A stretch of 32,978 nucleotides of DNA from Aeromonas caviae. Its GTDB lineage: Bacteria > Pseudomonadota > Gammaproteobacteria > Enterobacterales > Aeromonadaceae. The stretch's first letter is position 1. Every line of letters starts with the position of its first letter. The stretch spans positions 1-32,978 of the forward strand of contig NZ_CDBK01000084.1 of assembly GCF_000819785.1 (NCBI RefSeq), in the 5' to 3' direction. This document shows positions 8,409-15,750 of this stretch, piece after piece. The notes under the pieces were generated by a model. It saw only the letters and a program-made list of their open reading frames with translations. It searched no databases and was not told the origin of the DNA. Made by a program: the position numbers and the translations under genes.

Positions 8409-9026
8409 ACTGCTTCAAACCGGATAACAAAACGGGGTACCCCTACCGTGTTATCCGGAGTCATGTACGGTTTGTCATTGGTCAGGGTCGTGCTGTCTAT
8501 TGCCATGACGAAAGTGCGGTCAGGAACCTCCTCGGCATGAAGTCCGCGCCAGACCCTTTTGCCCATACGTAGTAATCACGAAGATTACCATCTGGCATTT
8601 TCATCGTGCTTGCGGCATCAGGGCTATGTGCAGCGAAGGTCTTGAATGTCTTGTTCGTTAGTGCAAATACCATCCCAAAGACGGTGGCGCTTTGATACCA
8701 AAGTCAGGGTCGTAAGAATCGCGTACTCCAACGACTTTCTCATTGAACAGCACAACAAGTCATGCAGTTGGCGTTCAGTACGGTATCGCTCATAACGAGG
8801 ATCTGTTTTACCTCGAAGTCCAGATCTACAGGAGCGCCATTGCTGACGATATCTGTACGTTGACCTGCGTAATAATTGCCCATAGCCGATACGCGCTGGT
8901 TAATGGTGTTAAACACCTTTTCCACACCATTCTTATCAACAAGGAACAGGGTACCATGACGTTGACATCGATGGTAGTAGTGCAACCAATGCTACAGCCA
9001 TCAGGAACCTCCTTGACATCATTCAT
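8405..9026 (-). pseudogene. Multiply frameshifted gene, unrecognised, possibly phage-derived
   Basis: Reading the minus strand and hopping frames gives one coherent hydrophilic protein with no internal repeats. The segments in order are EVPDGCSIGCTTTIDVN (near 9010-8960), GTLFLVDKNGVEKVFNTINQ through QILVMSDTVLNANCMTCC (8955-8745), FNEKVVGVRDSYDPDFGIKA (about 8740-8680), MVFALTNKTFKTFAAHSPDA through DYYVWAKGSGADF (about 8675-8545), and EVPDRTFVMAIDSTTL to the TGA at 8407-8405. At least four frame changes are needed, so it cannot be translated as it stands. I do not recognise the family. The style (long polar strands, many Asp/Asn/Thr, overlap with the next small frame) is reminiscent of virion structural proteins, but this is only an impression. 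Confidence 0.5.
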
Positions 9027-9674
9027 CCCACCAGAATTGATGTTTTAGTTTGAGTGCACGACATAATATTAAAATACCCATTCATACAAGGGTGCGTATA
9101 TTTTCCGCAAGTTAACCTTCTAATTTGTGAAACTATGCACAGGAAATTTTTACCACAAATCGATGTGGCTTGAGTGGAACAAATTTAAGGGGCGATGAGC
9201 CGATCATTACCATTAACTTCAAATCCTTATCATGAACAAGGCACTTCAATCGCTCGCTGGTAGAAATAATTATGGCGCATTTTAATACGTTGATGGTTGG
9301 CACTGGAGCAGGGATGATAAATAATACCTTATGTGAGCGCGATAAACAAATTGAACACCCTTGGTTCGCCAGTAAGAAAGTCCGCGTGTCACAGCCAACT
9401 GGCTCTGGGAAGTCAGGCTAATTTAGACAACAACGCCACATATCTGAACAAAGCTACGACCATTAAAATATCATCCTCAATACAGGTTAATGACAAGGTC
9501 TGCTTGATGGCATATGAAGGGTCTATTGCCATAATATGGCAATTTTTATCGGAAATTTTTCCATGCTTACAGCTATGGTTTCATCATGTACACAAACCAG
9601 ACTAATTAAAAAATAGAGTTTTAAAAAACAATCTTTTAGGTGAAAGAAACTACTATCTCAATGTCAAAAATCTG

Positions 9675-9719
9675 TGCCACAAAATGGCAATGAGCATTTG
9701 GCGGTGCCATTTTTTGGCA
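9675..9719. repeat. Two copies of TGCCA-N5-TGGCA spaced 30 bp apart
   Basis: TGCCA-caaaa-TGGCA occupies 9675-9689 and TGCCA-ttttt-TGGCA occupies 9705-9719. Each is a perfect 5+5 inverted repeat with a 5-bp spacer, and their centres are exactly 30 bp apart, close to three helical turns. The inner halves also form a 9-bp pair, AAAATGGCA with TGCCATTTT. The layout fits a dimeric DNA-binding protein that binds cooperatively on one face. No adjacent intact gene explains it. Confidence 0.5.
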
Positions 9720-9909
9720 GACACTCCCACATCTCCCCTTAGTGAACCTGCTTACCACACAGATAACTCAGAAAATTCATTAAAACATGAACAAATAGTG
9801 ACTAGATATGCAGTTGCAACCACTTAAACACTCATCTCATTGTGTTGTCCTACGATAGTACAATGGGATACCATTAATTATAACCAGGTCCCCTTAATGA
9901 GCCTCAAAC

Positions 9910-9936
9910 GCTCCCCTGCACTGAGGGGGCTTTATT
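9910..9936 (+). terminator. Terminator-like GC hairpin
   Basis: GCTCCC pairs with GGGGGC (one G-T pair) across a short loop, followed by TTTATT. The stem is six pairs, giving a weak to moderate intrinsic terminator for plus-strand transcription. No intact gene lies just upstream, so it may be left from a lost gene. Confidence 0.4.
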
Positions 9937-10045
9937 ATGCATATTGTGTAGCCTTCGGCGCTATATTATAGATGCTCAATAATTATACCTTTTCATTCTG
10001 GCTTTCATTTACATCTCACTCTAAATATGTATTTCAGGATGAAAT

Positions 10046-10063
10046 GTTCTCTATATAGAGAAC
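10046..10063. repeat. Perfect 18-bp palindrome
   Basis: GTTCTCTAT followed directly by ATAGAGAAC, with no spacer. Candidate operator or cruciform site in AT-rich DNA about 390 bp upstream of the small gene pair. No protein can be assigned. Confidence 0.5.
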
Positions 10064-10077
10064 CTCTTAAATAATAT

Positions 10078-10098
10078 TAATGCTGAGTGATAGCATTA
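10078..10098. repeat. Inverted repeat, 7-bp stem
   Basis: TAATGCT, 7-bp loop, AGCATTA, lying 14 bp after the 18-bp palindrome. Possibly part of the same regulatory site. Confidence 0.4.
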
Positions 10099-10452
10099 CG
10101 ATTCCATTCACTGGCGGAGAAAAAATAAAGAAAACACATCTCCCCCCAGAATAAAAATTGAAGAAACCTGATTCTGAAATTTAATAATATATGCAGCTCT
10201 CATCAATGTTGTATTCTGGTGATTCCATTATCCAGACTTGTTCAACTTGGCAGCTCTGGAGTAAAGCAACCGAAAGTTGGTAAACACAGACGGAAAACGG
10301 GGTCAGTTTTTTCGGACACTACATCTCGGCATTCCAACTCCCCTCTGCACCATACCTTACAGAAATTTCCATTTTTTGCCCCCTGTTAGATGGCTTCATT
10401 TTCCATACATTGTCGCTATCCAGTACATCCACTGGAGATGACAAGGAGATCT

Positions 10453-10614
10453 ATGATGAGCAACAGCAAAAAACCAATGACCACAGAAGCCGTATCTCGT
10501 ATCCATAGTGCTGAAGCGCGGAGTAACGGAGGTGGTGTGAGTAAAGACAGTTTCACCGCGCGTGCACAAAAAACCGCTGCAGTCACCCCGCCAAAACCGG
10601 AAACTAAAAAGTAA
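10453..10614 (+). CDS. Small basic protein resembling the seed-maturation-protein (SMP) motif
   Basis: A 53-residue protein starting at ATG 10453 (or 10456), 4-7 bp after AAGGAGA. The core EAVSRIHSAEARSNGGG followed by SKDSFTARAQKTAA resembles the SMP motif also seen in small bacterial proteins of unknown function. The C-terminus is Pro/Lys rich. A second small gene starts 9 bp downstream, so the two are an operon. They converge on the restriction operon. No function is known to me; a stress or nucleoid-related role would be a guess. A longer frame beginning at 10390 has no RBS. Confidence 0.6.
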   Translation: MMSNSKKPMTTEAVSRIHSAEARSNGGGVSKDSFTARAQKTAAVTPPKPETKK

Positions 10615-10623
10615 GGAAACAAC

Positions 10624-10737
10624 ATGTCTAAAAAAGATGACGACGATAACCGCTCGCGTCAATTAAACCCCGAGCACGATGCCTACTGGCAGAGTCGGGG
10701 CTACGATGAGCGCCCTGATGATGAAGATGATGAATGA
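10624..10737 (+). CDS. Very small acidic protein (37 aa) with NPxxDAYWQSRGYDxRPDD core
   Basis: MSKKDDDDNRSRQLNPEHDA then YWQSRGYDERPDDEDDE. A GGAAAC lies 4-9 bp before the ATG. The protein is very acidic at both ends around a conserved-looking aromatic/Arg centre. I recall similar short proteins paired with SMP-like ones on plasmids and islands, but I cannot name the family. It ends 15 bp before the stop of the convergent 354-residue gene. It could partner the basic protein encoded just upstream, given their opposite charge; that is inference. Confidence 0.6.
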   Translation: MSKKDDDDNRSRQLNPEHDAYWQSRGYDERPDDEDDE

Positions 10738-10743
10738 CTTTTT

Positions 10744-10764
10744 CAGGGAGCCTATGGCTCCCTG
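10744..10764. other. Perfect 9-bp hairpin between convergent genes
   Basis: CAGGGAGCC, TAT, GGCTCCCTG. It overlaps the last codons of the minus-strand gene. A T-run lies before it on the plus strand (A-run after it on the minus strand), which is the wrong side for an intrinsic terminator in either direction. It may still stabilise transcript ends or act as a transcription stop with help. Confidence 0.5.
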
Positions 10765-11816
10765 CTGCCTATAGCTTTATTATAAAATCGATTGTAATGG
10801 CTAAAACATGTAACAACCTCATGATCCAGTTCTGGATCACCCGTTACATGAATCCATCCAGATAATATATCCGCTACGCCCCACATCGGCTCACAATAGT
10901 GAAGAACTTCCTCGACATCAAAATCTTCTGTCTTGGCTAACTCTTCAAGTGCTCCACGTAACCATTCTCTAACCGTTTTAAATTTTAGATTTCGTTTTCT
11001 TGCATAAAACTGACGTAAACTAGTTGCGATAGAATCTTCATTGCAACCCGCGTACTTGGCAAAAGCCTGATAGCCTATTGACTTGGATACGAAACGTTTC
11101 AGAAGAGGTTCGAACAATCCAGACCTATGAGGTACCCACTTATCTAGTGGAGATGTAGGCATCATTTTGAGAAATATCGATTGTTTGTGTTCCATCGACA
11201 CATGGCGGTTAAAATCAGCATCAAACGCCGCTAGCATCTTAATAAAAAGATATATATTGAAATAATGTAGAGTTCTAAACAGGACCCTGTTTTGTTCAGG
11301 CCCCATGTTAAAATCGCTATCATTGACTCGCAACTCTACATTCAACTCCATTAGACTAGCTCTCAGCCAGTCGTTCTCTAAAACTTTCTTGGCTCGACTT
11401 CTCCCACGAAGACCATCTAGGCTATCCAATAAAATCTGCAATTCATATAGGAAACTTTCTGCTTGCGCACACGTTTGTGGGTAATAACCTGTGATTTGAA
11501 GGCCTTTGAAGATGCTTGGCCATTTCACACGAATCGCAAATTGCGATATTAGTATGGGTTCAGATGGCGTATCAAAAAAATCAGCACTAACACCCCTAGT
11601 TACTGAGATATCCTTCAATCTTTTGATGAATTTTTCTGACTGAGTACTGTGGCACTCATCCCCTGATGATAAAAAATACTTGTTTAGTGTTTTGGCACAT
11701 GGAGGATACAGCTTGTCTTTATTTATGCTAGGGGAAGTAAACACGCCTCGAAAAAATTCCCCTTGTGAAGGAAAACCAAGCCATTCGATAAACTGCGATG
11801 GATCATAAAGAAACAT
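10752..11816 (-). CDS. Protein of unknown family, last gene of the restriction operon
   Basis: A 354-residue protein not matching any family I know. Its ATG (11816) follows directly on the TAA of the metallopeptidase gene with no gap and no RBS of its own, so translation is coupled to that gene. No signal peptide or convincing transmembrane helix is seen. It is rich in aromatic and basic residues. A helix-turn-helix-like stretch lies around residues 249-270 (YQAFAKYAGCNEDSIATSLR), followed by a basic RKRNLKFK run, suggesting nucleic-acid contact. No nuclease, ATPase or protease motif is evident. Composition is clearly more AT-rich than hsdR or hsdM, so it was acquired separately. Given its position it is a candidate accessory defence component. 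Confidence 0.75.
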   Translation of the reverse strand: MFLYDPSQFIEWLGFPSQGEFFRGVFTSPSINKDKLYPPCAKTLNKYFLSSGDECHSTQSEKFIKRLKDISVTRGVSADFFDTPSEPILISQFAIRVKWPSIFKGLQITGYYPQTCAQAESFLYELQILLDSLDGLRGRSRAKKVLENDWLRASLMELNVELRVNDSDFNMGPEQNRVLFRTLHYFNIYLFIKMLAAFDADFNRHVSMEHKQSIFLKMMPTSPLDKWVPHRSGLFEPLLKRFVSKSIGYQAFAKYAGCNEDSIATSLRQFYARKRNLKFKTVREWLRGALEELAKTEDFDVEEVLHYCEPMWGVADILSGWIHVTGDPELDHEVVTCFSHYNRFYNKAIGSREP

Positions 11817-12530
11817 TTAATACCCCCACCGATTAAACGCCAGCGGCATCTTGTTGAGCTTCTCGCGGTGCTCTCGCCAATTTGGCAGGTGCAGATCCAT
11901 CAGGGAGATAAATCGCTGGTTATGCTTGCGCTCTAATAGATGCACCATCTCGTGAACCACAATAAATTCCAGGCATTCAGGGGGCTTCTTGACCAACTCG
12001 AGGTTGATCCAGATGCGAGCAGTATCTGTTTTGCAGCTACCCCACATGGTTTTCATGCGTTTGATACCCACAAAGGAAGGTGACACCTTTAACGTCTCCT
12101 GCCACTTGGCGATAAGATCTGGCAAGCGCTGGCGTAGCAACTGGCGGTACCACTCAAGGAGCAACACCTCGCGGCGGTCTGCGTCATAGTGTGCAGGCAC
12201 CCGCATACGGATCCAGCCGCCCTGTAACTTGACGCTATGGTCACCATCGGTCTGAATCACATCCAGCCGGTAACCTCGTCCCCAAAGATAATGGGTCTCT
12301 CCGCTACACATCTTGCGCTCGCTCTGGCGCGGCTGGGCAACAAACGCCGCCTGCTGCTGTCGAATCCAGGCCAGTCTTCGCACCACTGCAACTCGAATGG
12401 CGGTATCTGACAAAGAAGCAGGCGCGGATACACGCACCCGTCCATCAGGGGGTAATACATTGATGTGCAAGTTTTTGATGCCCTTGCGCTGCAACTCGAA
12501 CGTCAGCTCACCGAAGGTAACCAACGCCAT
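11817..12530 (-). CDS. YgjP-type (DUF45, M48-like) zinc metallopeptidase
   Basis: A 237-residue protein with the zinc-peptidase motif HEMVH (His193, Glu194, His197) and a third likely ligand His203 in RKHNQRF. It also has the family's MWGSC (162-166) ahead of the motif and a terminal LPNWREHREKLN helix, all characteristic of YgjP-like domain proteins. The start is ATG 12530, sharing one base with the hsdR TGA (TGATG) and preceded by GGAG; a TTG one codon upstream is less likely. It abuts the next gene (TAAATG). Proteins of this family often follow hsdR in type I operons, but their target is not established. Proteolytic control of the restriction complex is a reasonable inference. Confidence 0.88.
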   Translation of the reverse strand: MALVTFGELTFELQRKGIKNLHINVLPPDGRVRVSAPASLSDTAIRVAVVRRLAWIRQQQAAFVAQPRQSERKMCSGETHYLWGRGYRLDVIQTDGDHSVKLQGGWIRMRVPAHYDADRREVLLLEWYRQLLRQRLPDLIAKWQETLKVSPSFVGIKRMKTMWGSCKTDTARIWINLELVKKPPECLEFIVVHEMVHLLERKHNQRFISLMDLHLPNWREHREKLNKMPLAFNRWGY

Positions 12531-15500
12531 CAATGGTACTCCGGCTGGGCTTTTACCAGGGTCATCACATCCGCGACGGTCACATCGTACTCTTTGATCT
12601 CTTCGGCAATAGCAAAGGCAACCTCCCGCTCTTTGAAGCGATCACCGAGCCAGTCCGCTTTTTTGGTATATCTGACGGCAGTATCGATCTTGGTCACCAG
12701 CACTTCATCGCAGCCCAAATTGTCATATAGCGCGCGCTTGGCTGAGGTATCTACACTCGCAGGGTAGGTCTGTGCCCCCGCGCTGGCTGGACGTTTCACC
12801 TTCATGGCCAGCTCGCGCACCTTTTCCAGATACTCCTGGTAAGAGATAGCCTGAGAGCGACGCAGCTCAATCAGCTCATCGAGCAGCACCGACATCTTTT
12901 CGTAGTACTTGGGGTTAACCGGATTCTCGTCGACGATGGTCCGTCGCACGTTGTTTTCAATCGCCTCAGCCATAGCCTCGGGGTCTTTACGCAGTCCCTC
13001 AGGCGCCCCCTCAAGCCCTTCAGCTCCCCGCTCGATGATCAGCTCCAGCAATCCCAGCTCTTCAAAGTCCATAAGGGTTTCACTGGGGTCAGCATCAATA
13101 TAGAGATCCAGCATCTGGCGCATCGCCGGCTCGAATTGCTTCATATCGACGTGATCACTACTGGCTACTTTGATCATGTAGCGCACCTTGCTGTAGTGCT
13201 CCACCTCACGACGGATTACAGCAGCCTGGCTCGCGCTATAACCGGCCTCTTCCATCTCCCCCGCCAACGCGGTGAACGCACGGATAAGCTTGGCGACATA
13301 TTGATAAAGGGTTAGACGCAGCGCCTCCTTGTCGAGCAGCTCATCTTCGTTTGCCCCCGGAGCACAGCAGAAGTAGTGCTGATAATCCAACTCCTCGCGG
13401 GGAGCCTTGACCGGTTCGCAGAGCGTTCGCACTACCTCCAGAGCGTCGTCAAGATCCTGCCGTCCTTGCGCCAAGCGATCTTTGAGTAACCCAGCGACAT
13501 CCTCCTTGTCATAGCCTTCAAACGCCTCGGCCGTATAATCCTTGACGGTCTTCTCAAGAGAGCGAAACAGATCCTTGTAATCGACGATGTAGCCATACTC
13601 CTTATCGGCACCATCGAGCCGGTTGACCCGACAGATAGCTTGAAAAAGGTTGTGATCGGCCATCTTTTTATCGATGTAAAGGTAGGTCGCCGACGGCGCA
13701 TCGAAACCGGTCAACAGCTTGTCCACGACAATCAGCAGCCGCATCCGACCAGGCTCCTTGATAAAGCGCTGTTTGACCGTTTTCTCAAACTCCTCCACCC
13801 GCTTGCCAGCCTCATCCTCGCTCTGGCCGAAAAAGTTCGCCAGCATCTTGCGATAGATATGGTATTTCGCCAGCTTTTCGGTCAACCCAGCACCGGTCGT
13901 CTGTCCTTTGATGTTACTGGCATTAGGCTGATAGCTGGTGATGATGGCACACTTGTCAGCAAATCCTGCCTGACTGAACAGCTCATAGCTTTTGCAAGCC
14001 TGATAGACACTGGAGCACACCAGCATGGCATTGCCACGGCCATCCGCCAGGCGCTGTTTACGGTCAAAATCGAGCAGGATATCGGCCACGATCTGCTCGA
14101 GTCGTGAGCGGCTCGAGAGCAGCTTCTGCATCGAGGCCCACTTCTCTTTTAACTGCTGGCGACCAAGTCGGGAGAGCGCCTTGGTCTTCACCTCGAACCA
14201 TTCATCCACCTTGGCCTGGGACTTGACCCGTTGGTCAATGTCGCGGGCCTCATAACGCAAGTCCAGCACCACCCCATCGCTCACCGCCTCGTCAAACTTG
14301 TAGGTGTGAATGAAGGGTCCAAACACCTCTACCGACTTCTTCTTATCCTTCTTCATCAGGGGTGTGCCGGTGAAGCCAATAAAAAGTGCCTCGGGCAATA
14401 TGCTCTTCATGGCCCCATGCAACTTGCCCGACTGGGTACGGTGGCACTCATCCACAAACACAAAGAGTTTGCCCTTGGCCGCAAAATCAGCCGGCAGGCT
14501 GGCTTTGAGCTCGGCGATAAATTCATCGTCATCTCGCTCAGCCGTCTCATCTTCTTCTTCCGTGTGTCGGCCAAATTTGTGTACCAAAGAGCAAAGCAGC
14601 CAAGGGTGTGCCTCGTTAAGACGGCGTACCAGATCGGCCCCACTCTTGGTACGCAGGATCTCCTCTTCAACCCCGGCAAATACTTTCTCTATCTGCTCAT
14701 CGAGCTCGGTACGGTCAGTGATGATCAAGACCCGACTATCAGCGACATTCTCTCGGATCCACTTGGCCAGCCACACCATGGTCAGGCTTTTACCGCTGCC
14801 CTGGGTATGCCAGATGATCCCGCCCTCATGACGTTCAATAAACCGCTTAGCTGCCGAGATCCCGAAATACTGGTTATGGCGACAGGTTTTCTTAACCCCA
14901 CTATCGAAGACAATAAAGTTGTGAATTAACTCAAGAAAGCGCCCCTTCTCGCAGAGCTGGGCCAGGTGGCGATCCAACGGATTTCCATCCAGCAAAGAGC
15001 CGGCCTCTTTCCACTCCAGATAATATTTCTCAGGGGTTTCGATGGTACCGTACCGCAGACCCTGGCTGTCGTTGCCTGCCATGAGCAACTGTTGAGTGGT
15101 GAAAAAATTGCGAATGAAATCCTGTTGCTGGTTGTCGAGGTTTTGCCGGATCCCTTCACCGATAGAGACGGTGGAGCGCTTGAGCTCGATCACCCCTAGC
15201 GCAATACCGTTAACGTAGAGCACCAGATCCGGCCGCTTGGTATTCTCCCCCGCGACCGTCACCTCCTCGGCGATGGCAAAGTCGTTAGCCTCAGGATTGG
15301 CCCAATCTACCAGCCAGACGGTCTGATGCTGCTCACCCGCCCCGCTCTTCTCCTTAACGCCATAGCGCAGCAGTCGGTAGACCTCTTTATTGGCATCATA
15401 GAGCTGACGCCCCTCCCCCAGGCTGGCCGCCCGCTCCAGCTGGCGCAGGACTCGGGGAATAAGCGCGCCATCCACCCCACGCCCAGCCAACCAACTGGTC

Positions 15501-15643
15501 AGCAAGGCGGGCTCGACATTGCGATTGTTGGGGCGGGTATGCCAGTTACCCAGATAGCGATAGCCCAGTGTCTCGCTAAAAAAACGGACGACTCGCTGCT
15601 GGGTAGCTCGTTCACGTTGGCCGACAGTTGTCACTGTTGTCAT
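12530..15643 (-). CDS. hsdR: Type I restriction enzyme, HsdR (endonuclease/translocase) subunit
   Basis: A 1037-residue motor-nuclease. The N-terminal nuclease domain has the PD-(D/E)xK pattern: Pro138-Asp139 in RPDLVLYVN and Glu153-Leu-Lys155 in VIELKRS. The superfamily-2 translocase follows, with Walker A TQGSGKS (280-286), DECH box (398-401), GFTGTPL and the motif VI region AICRVNR, then a helical C-terminus for binding the methylase core. With two HsdM and one HsdS it would form the complex that translocates and cuts DNA lacking methylation at its target. The ATG at 15643 has AAGGA almost touching it; a GTG three codons later would give better spacing. A 107-bp gap separates it from the upstream DUF262 gene. 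No disruption is seen. Confidence 0.95.
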   Translation of the reverse strand: MTTVTTVGQRERATQQRVVRFFSETLGYRYLGNWHTRPNNRNVEPALLTSWLAGRGVDGALIPRVLRQLERAASLGEGRQLYDANKEVYRLLRYGVKEKSGAGEQHQTVWLVDWANPEANDFAIAEEVTVAGENTKRPDLVLYVNGIALGVIELKRSTVSIGEGIRQNLDNQQQDFIRNFFTTQQLLMAGNDSQGLRYGTIETPEKYYLEWKEAGSLLDGNPLDRHLAQLCEKGRFLELIHNFIVFDSGVKKTCRHNQYFGISAAKRFIERHEGGIIWHTQGSGKSLTMVWLAKWIRENVADSRVLIITDRTELDEQIEKVFAGVEEEILRTKSGADLVRRLNEAHPWLLCSLVHKFGRHTEEEDETAERDDDEFIAELKASLPADFAAKGKLFVFVDECHRTQSGKLHGAMKSILPEALFIGFTGTPLMKKDKKKSVEVFGPFIHTYKFDEAVSDGVVLDLRYEARDIDQRVKSQAKVDEWFEVKTKALSRLGRQQLKEKWASMQKLLSSRSRLEQIVADILLDFDRKQRLADGRGNAMLVCSSVYQACKSYELFSQAGFADKCAIITSYQPNASNIKGQTTGAGLTEKLAKYHIYRKMLANFFGQSEDEAGKRVEEFEKTVKQRFIKEPGRMRLLIVVDKLLTGFDAPSATYLYIDKKMADHNLFQAICRVNRLDGADKEYGYIVDYKDLFRSLEKTVKDYTAEAFEGYDKEDVAGLLKDRLAQGRQDLDDALEVVRTLCEPVKAPREELDYQHYFCCAPGANEDELLDKEALRLTLYQYVAKLIRAFTALAGEMEEAGYSASQAAVIRREVEHYSKVRYMIKVASSDHVDMKQFEPAMRQMLDLYIDADPSETLMDFEELGLLELIIERGAEGLEGAPEGLRKDPEAMAEAIENNVRRTIVDENPVNPKYYEKMSVLLDELIELRRSQAISYQEYLEKVRELAMKVKRPASAGAQTYPASVDTSAKRALYDNLGCDEVLVTKIDTAVRYTKKADWLGDRFKEREVAFAIAEEIKEYDVTVADVMTLVKAQPEYH

Positions 15644-15663
15644 TCCTTCTAATCAAACCAAGC

Positions 15664-15677
15664 AGCCCAACCGGGCT
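15664..15677 (-). other. Small hairpin in the 107-bp gap ahead of hsdR
   Basis: AGCCC, 4-nt loop, GGGCT, ending about 20 bp before the hsdR start on the minus strand. The gap 15644-15750 is the only sizeable spacer inside the operon, so it may hold a separate promoter or an mRNA-processing or stability element for hsdR. The stem is short, and no clear promoter is seen. Confidence 0.25.
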
Positions 15678-15750
15678 CATCAGGTTTCCAGGGTTACTCA
15701 ACACCGTCGTTGATAAACACCCGGAGCAAAACGACTGATAGTGATAAACA

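Larger units (their letters stand above)
9027..10452. other. AT-rich stretch without convincing genes
   Basis: About 1.4 kb of low-GC sequence between the frameshifted remnant and the small plus-strand gene pair. Frames of up to 90 codons occur (for example 9333-9605 and 9272-9421) but lack a good RBS, recognisable motifs or Aeromonas-like composition, so I do not call them. It contains the paired palindrome at 9675-9719, a terminator-like hairpin at 9910-9936, an 18-bp palindrome at 10046-10063 and a 7-bp stem at 10078-10098, listed separately. It may be decayed mobile DNA or regulatory DNA of lost genes. Confidence 0.6.

Noticed and set aside
9272..9605. Overlapping plus-strand frames of 49 and 90 codons
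   Set aside because: No RBS, no recognisable motif, two frames overlap each other, and the surroundings are decayed DNA.
10291..10330. Sequence resembling an insertion-sequence end (GGGGTCAGTTTTTTCGGACA)
   Set aside because: No partner inverted repeat, target duplication or transposase was found, so an IS remnant cannot be supported.
10744..10764. Intrinsic terminator between the convergent genes
   Set aside because: The hairpin is perfect but no T-tract follows it on either strand, so it is listed as a hairpin of unknown role instead.
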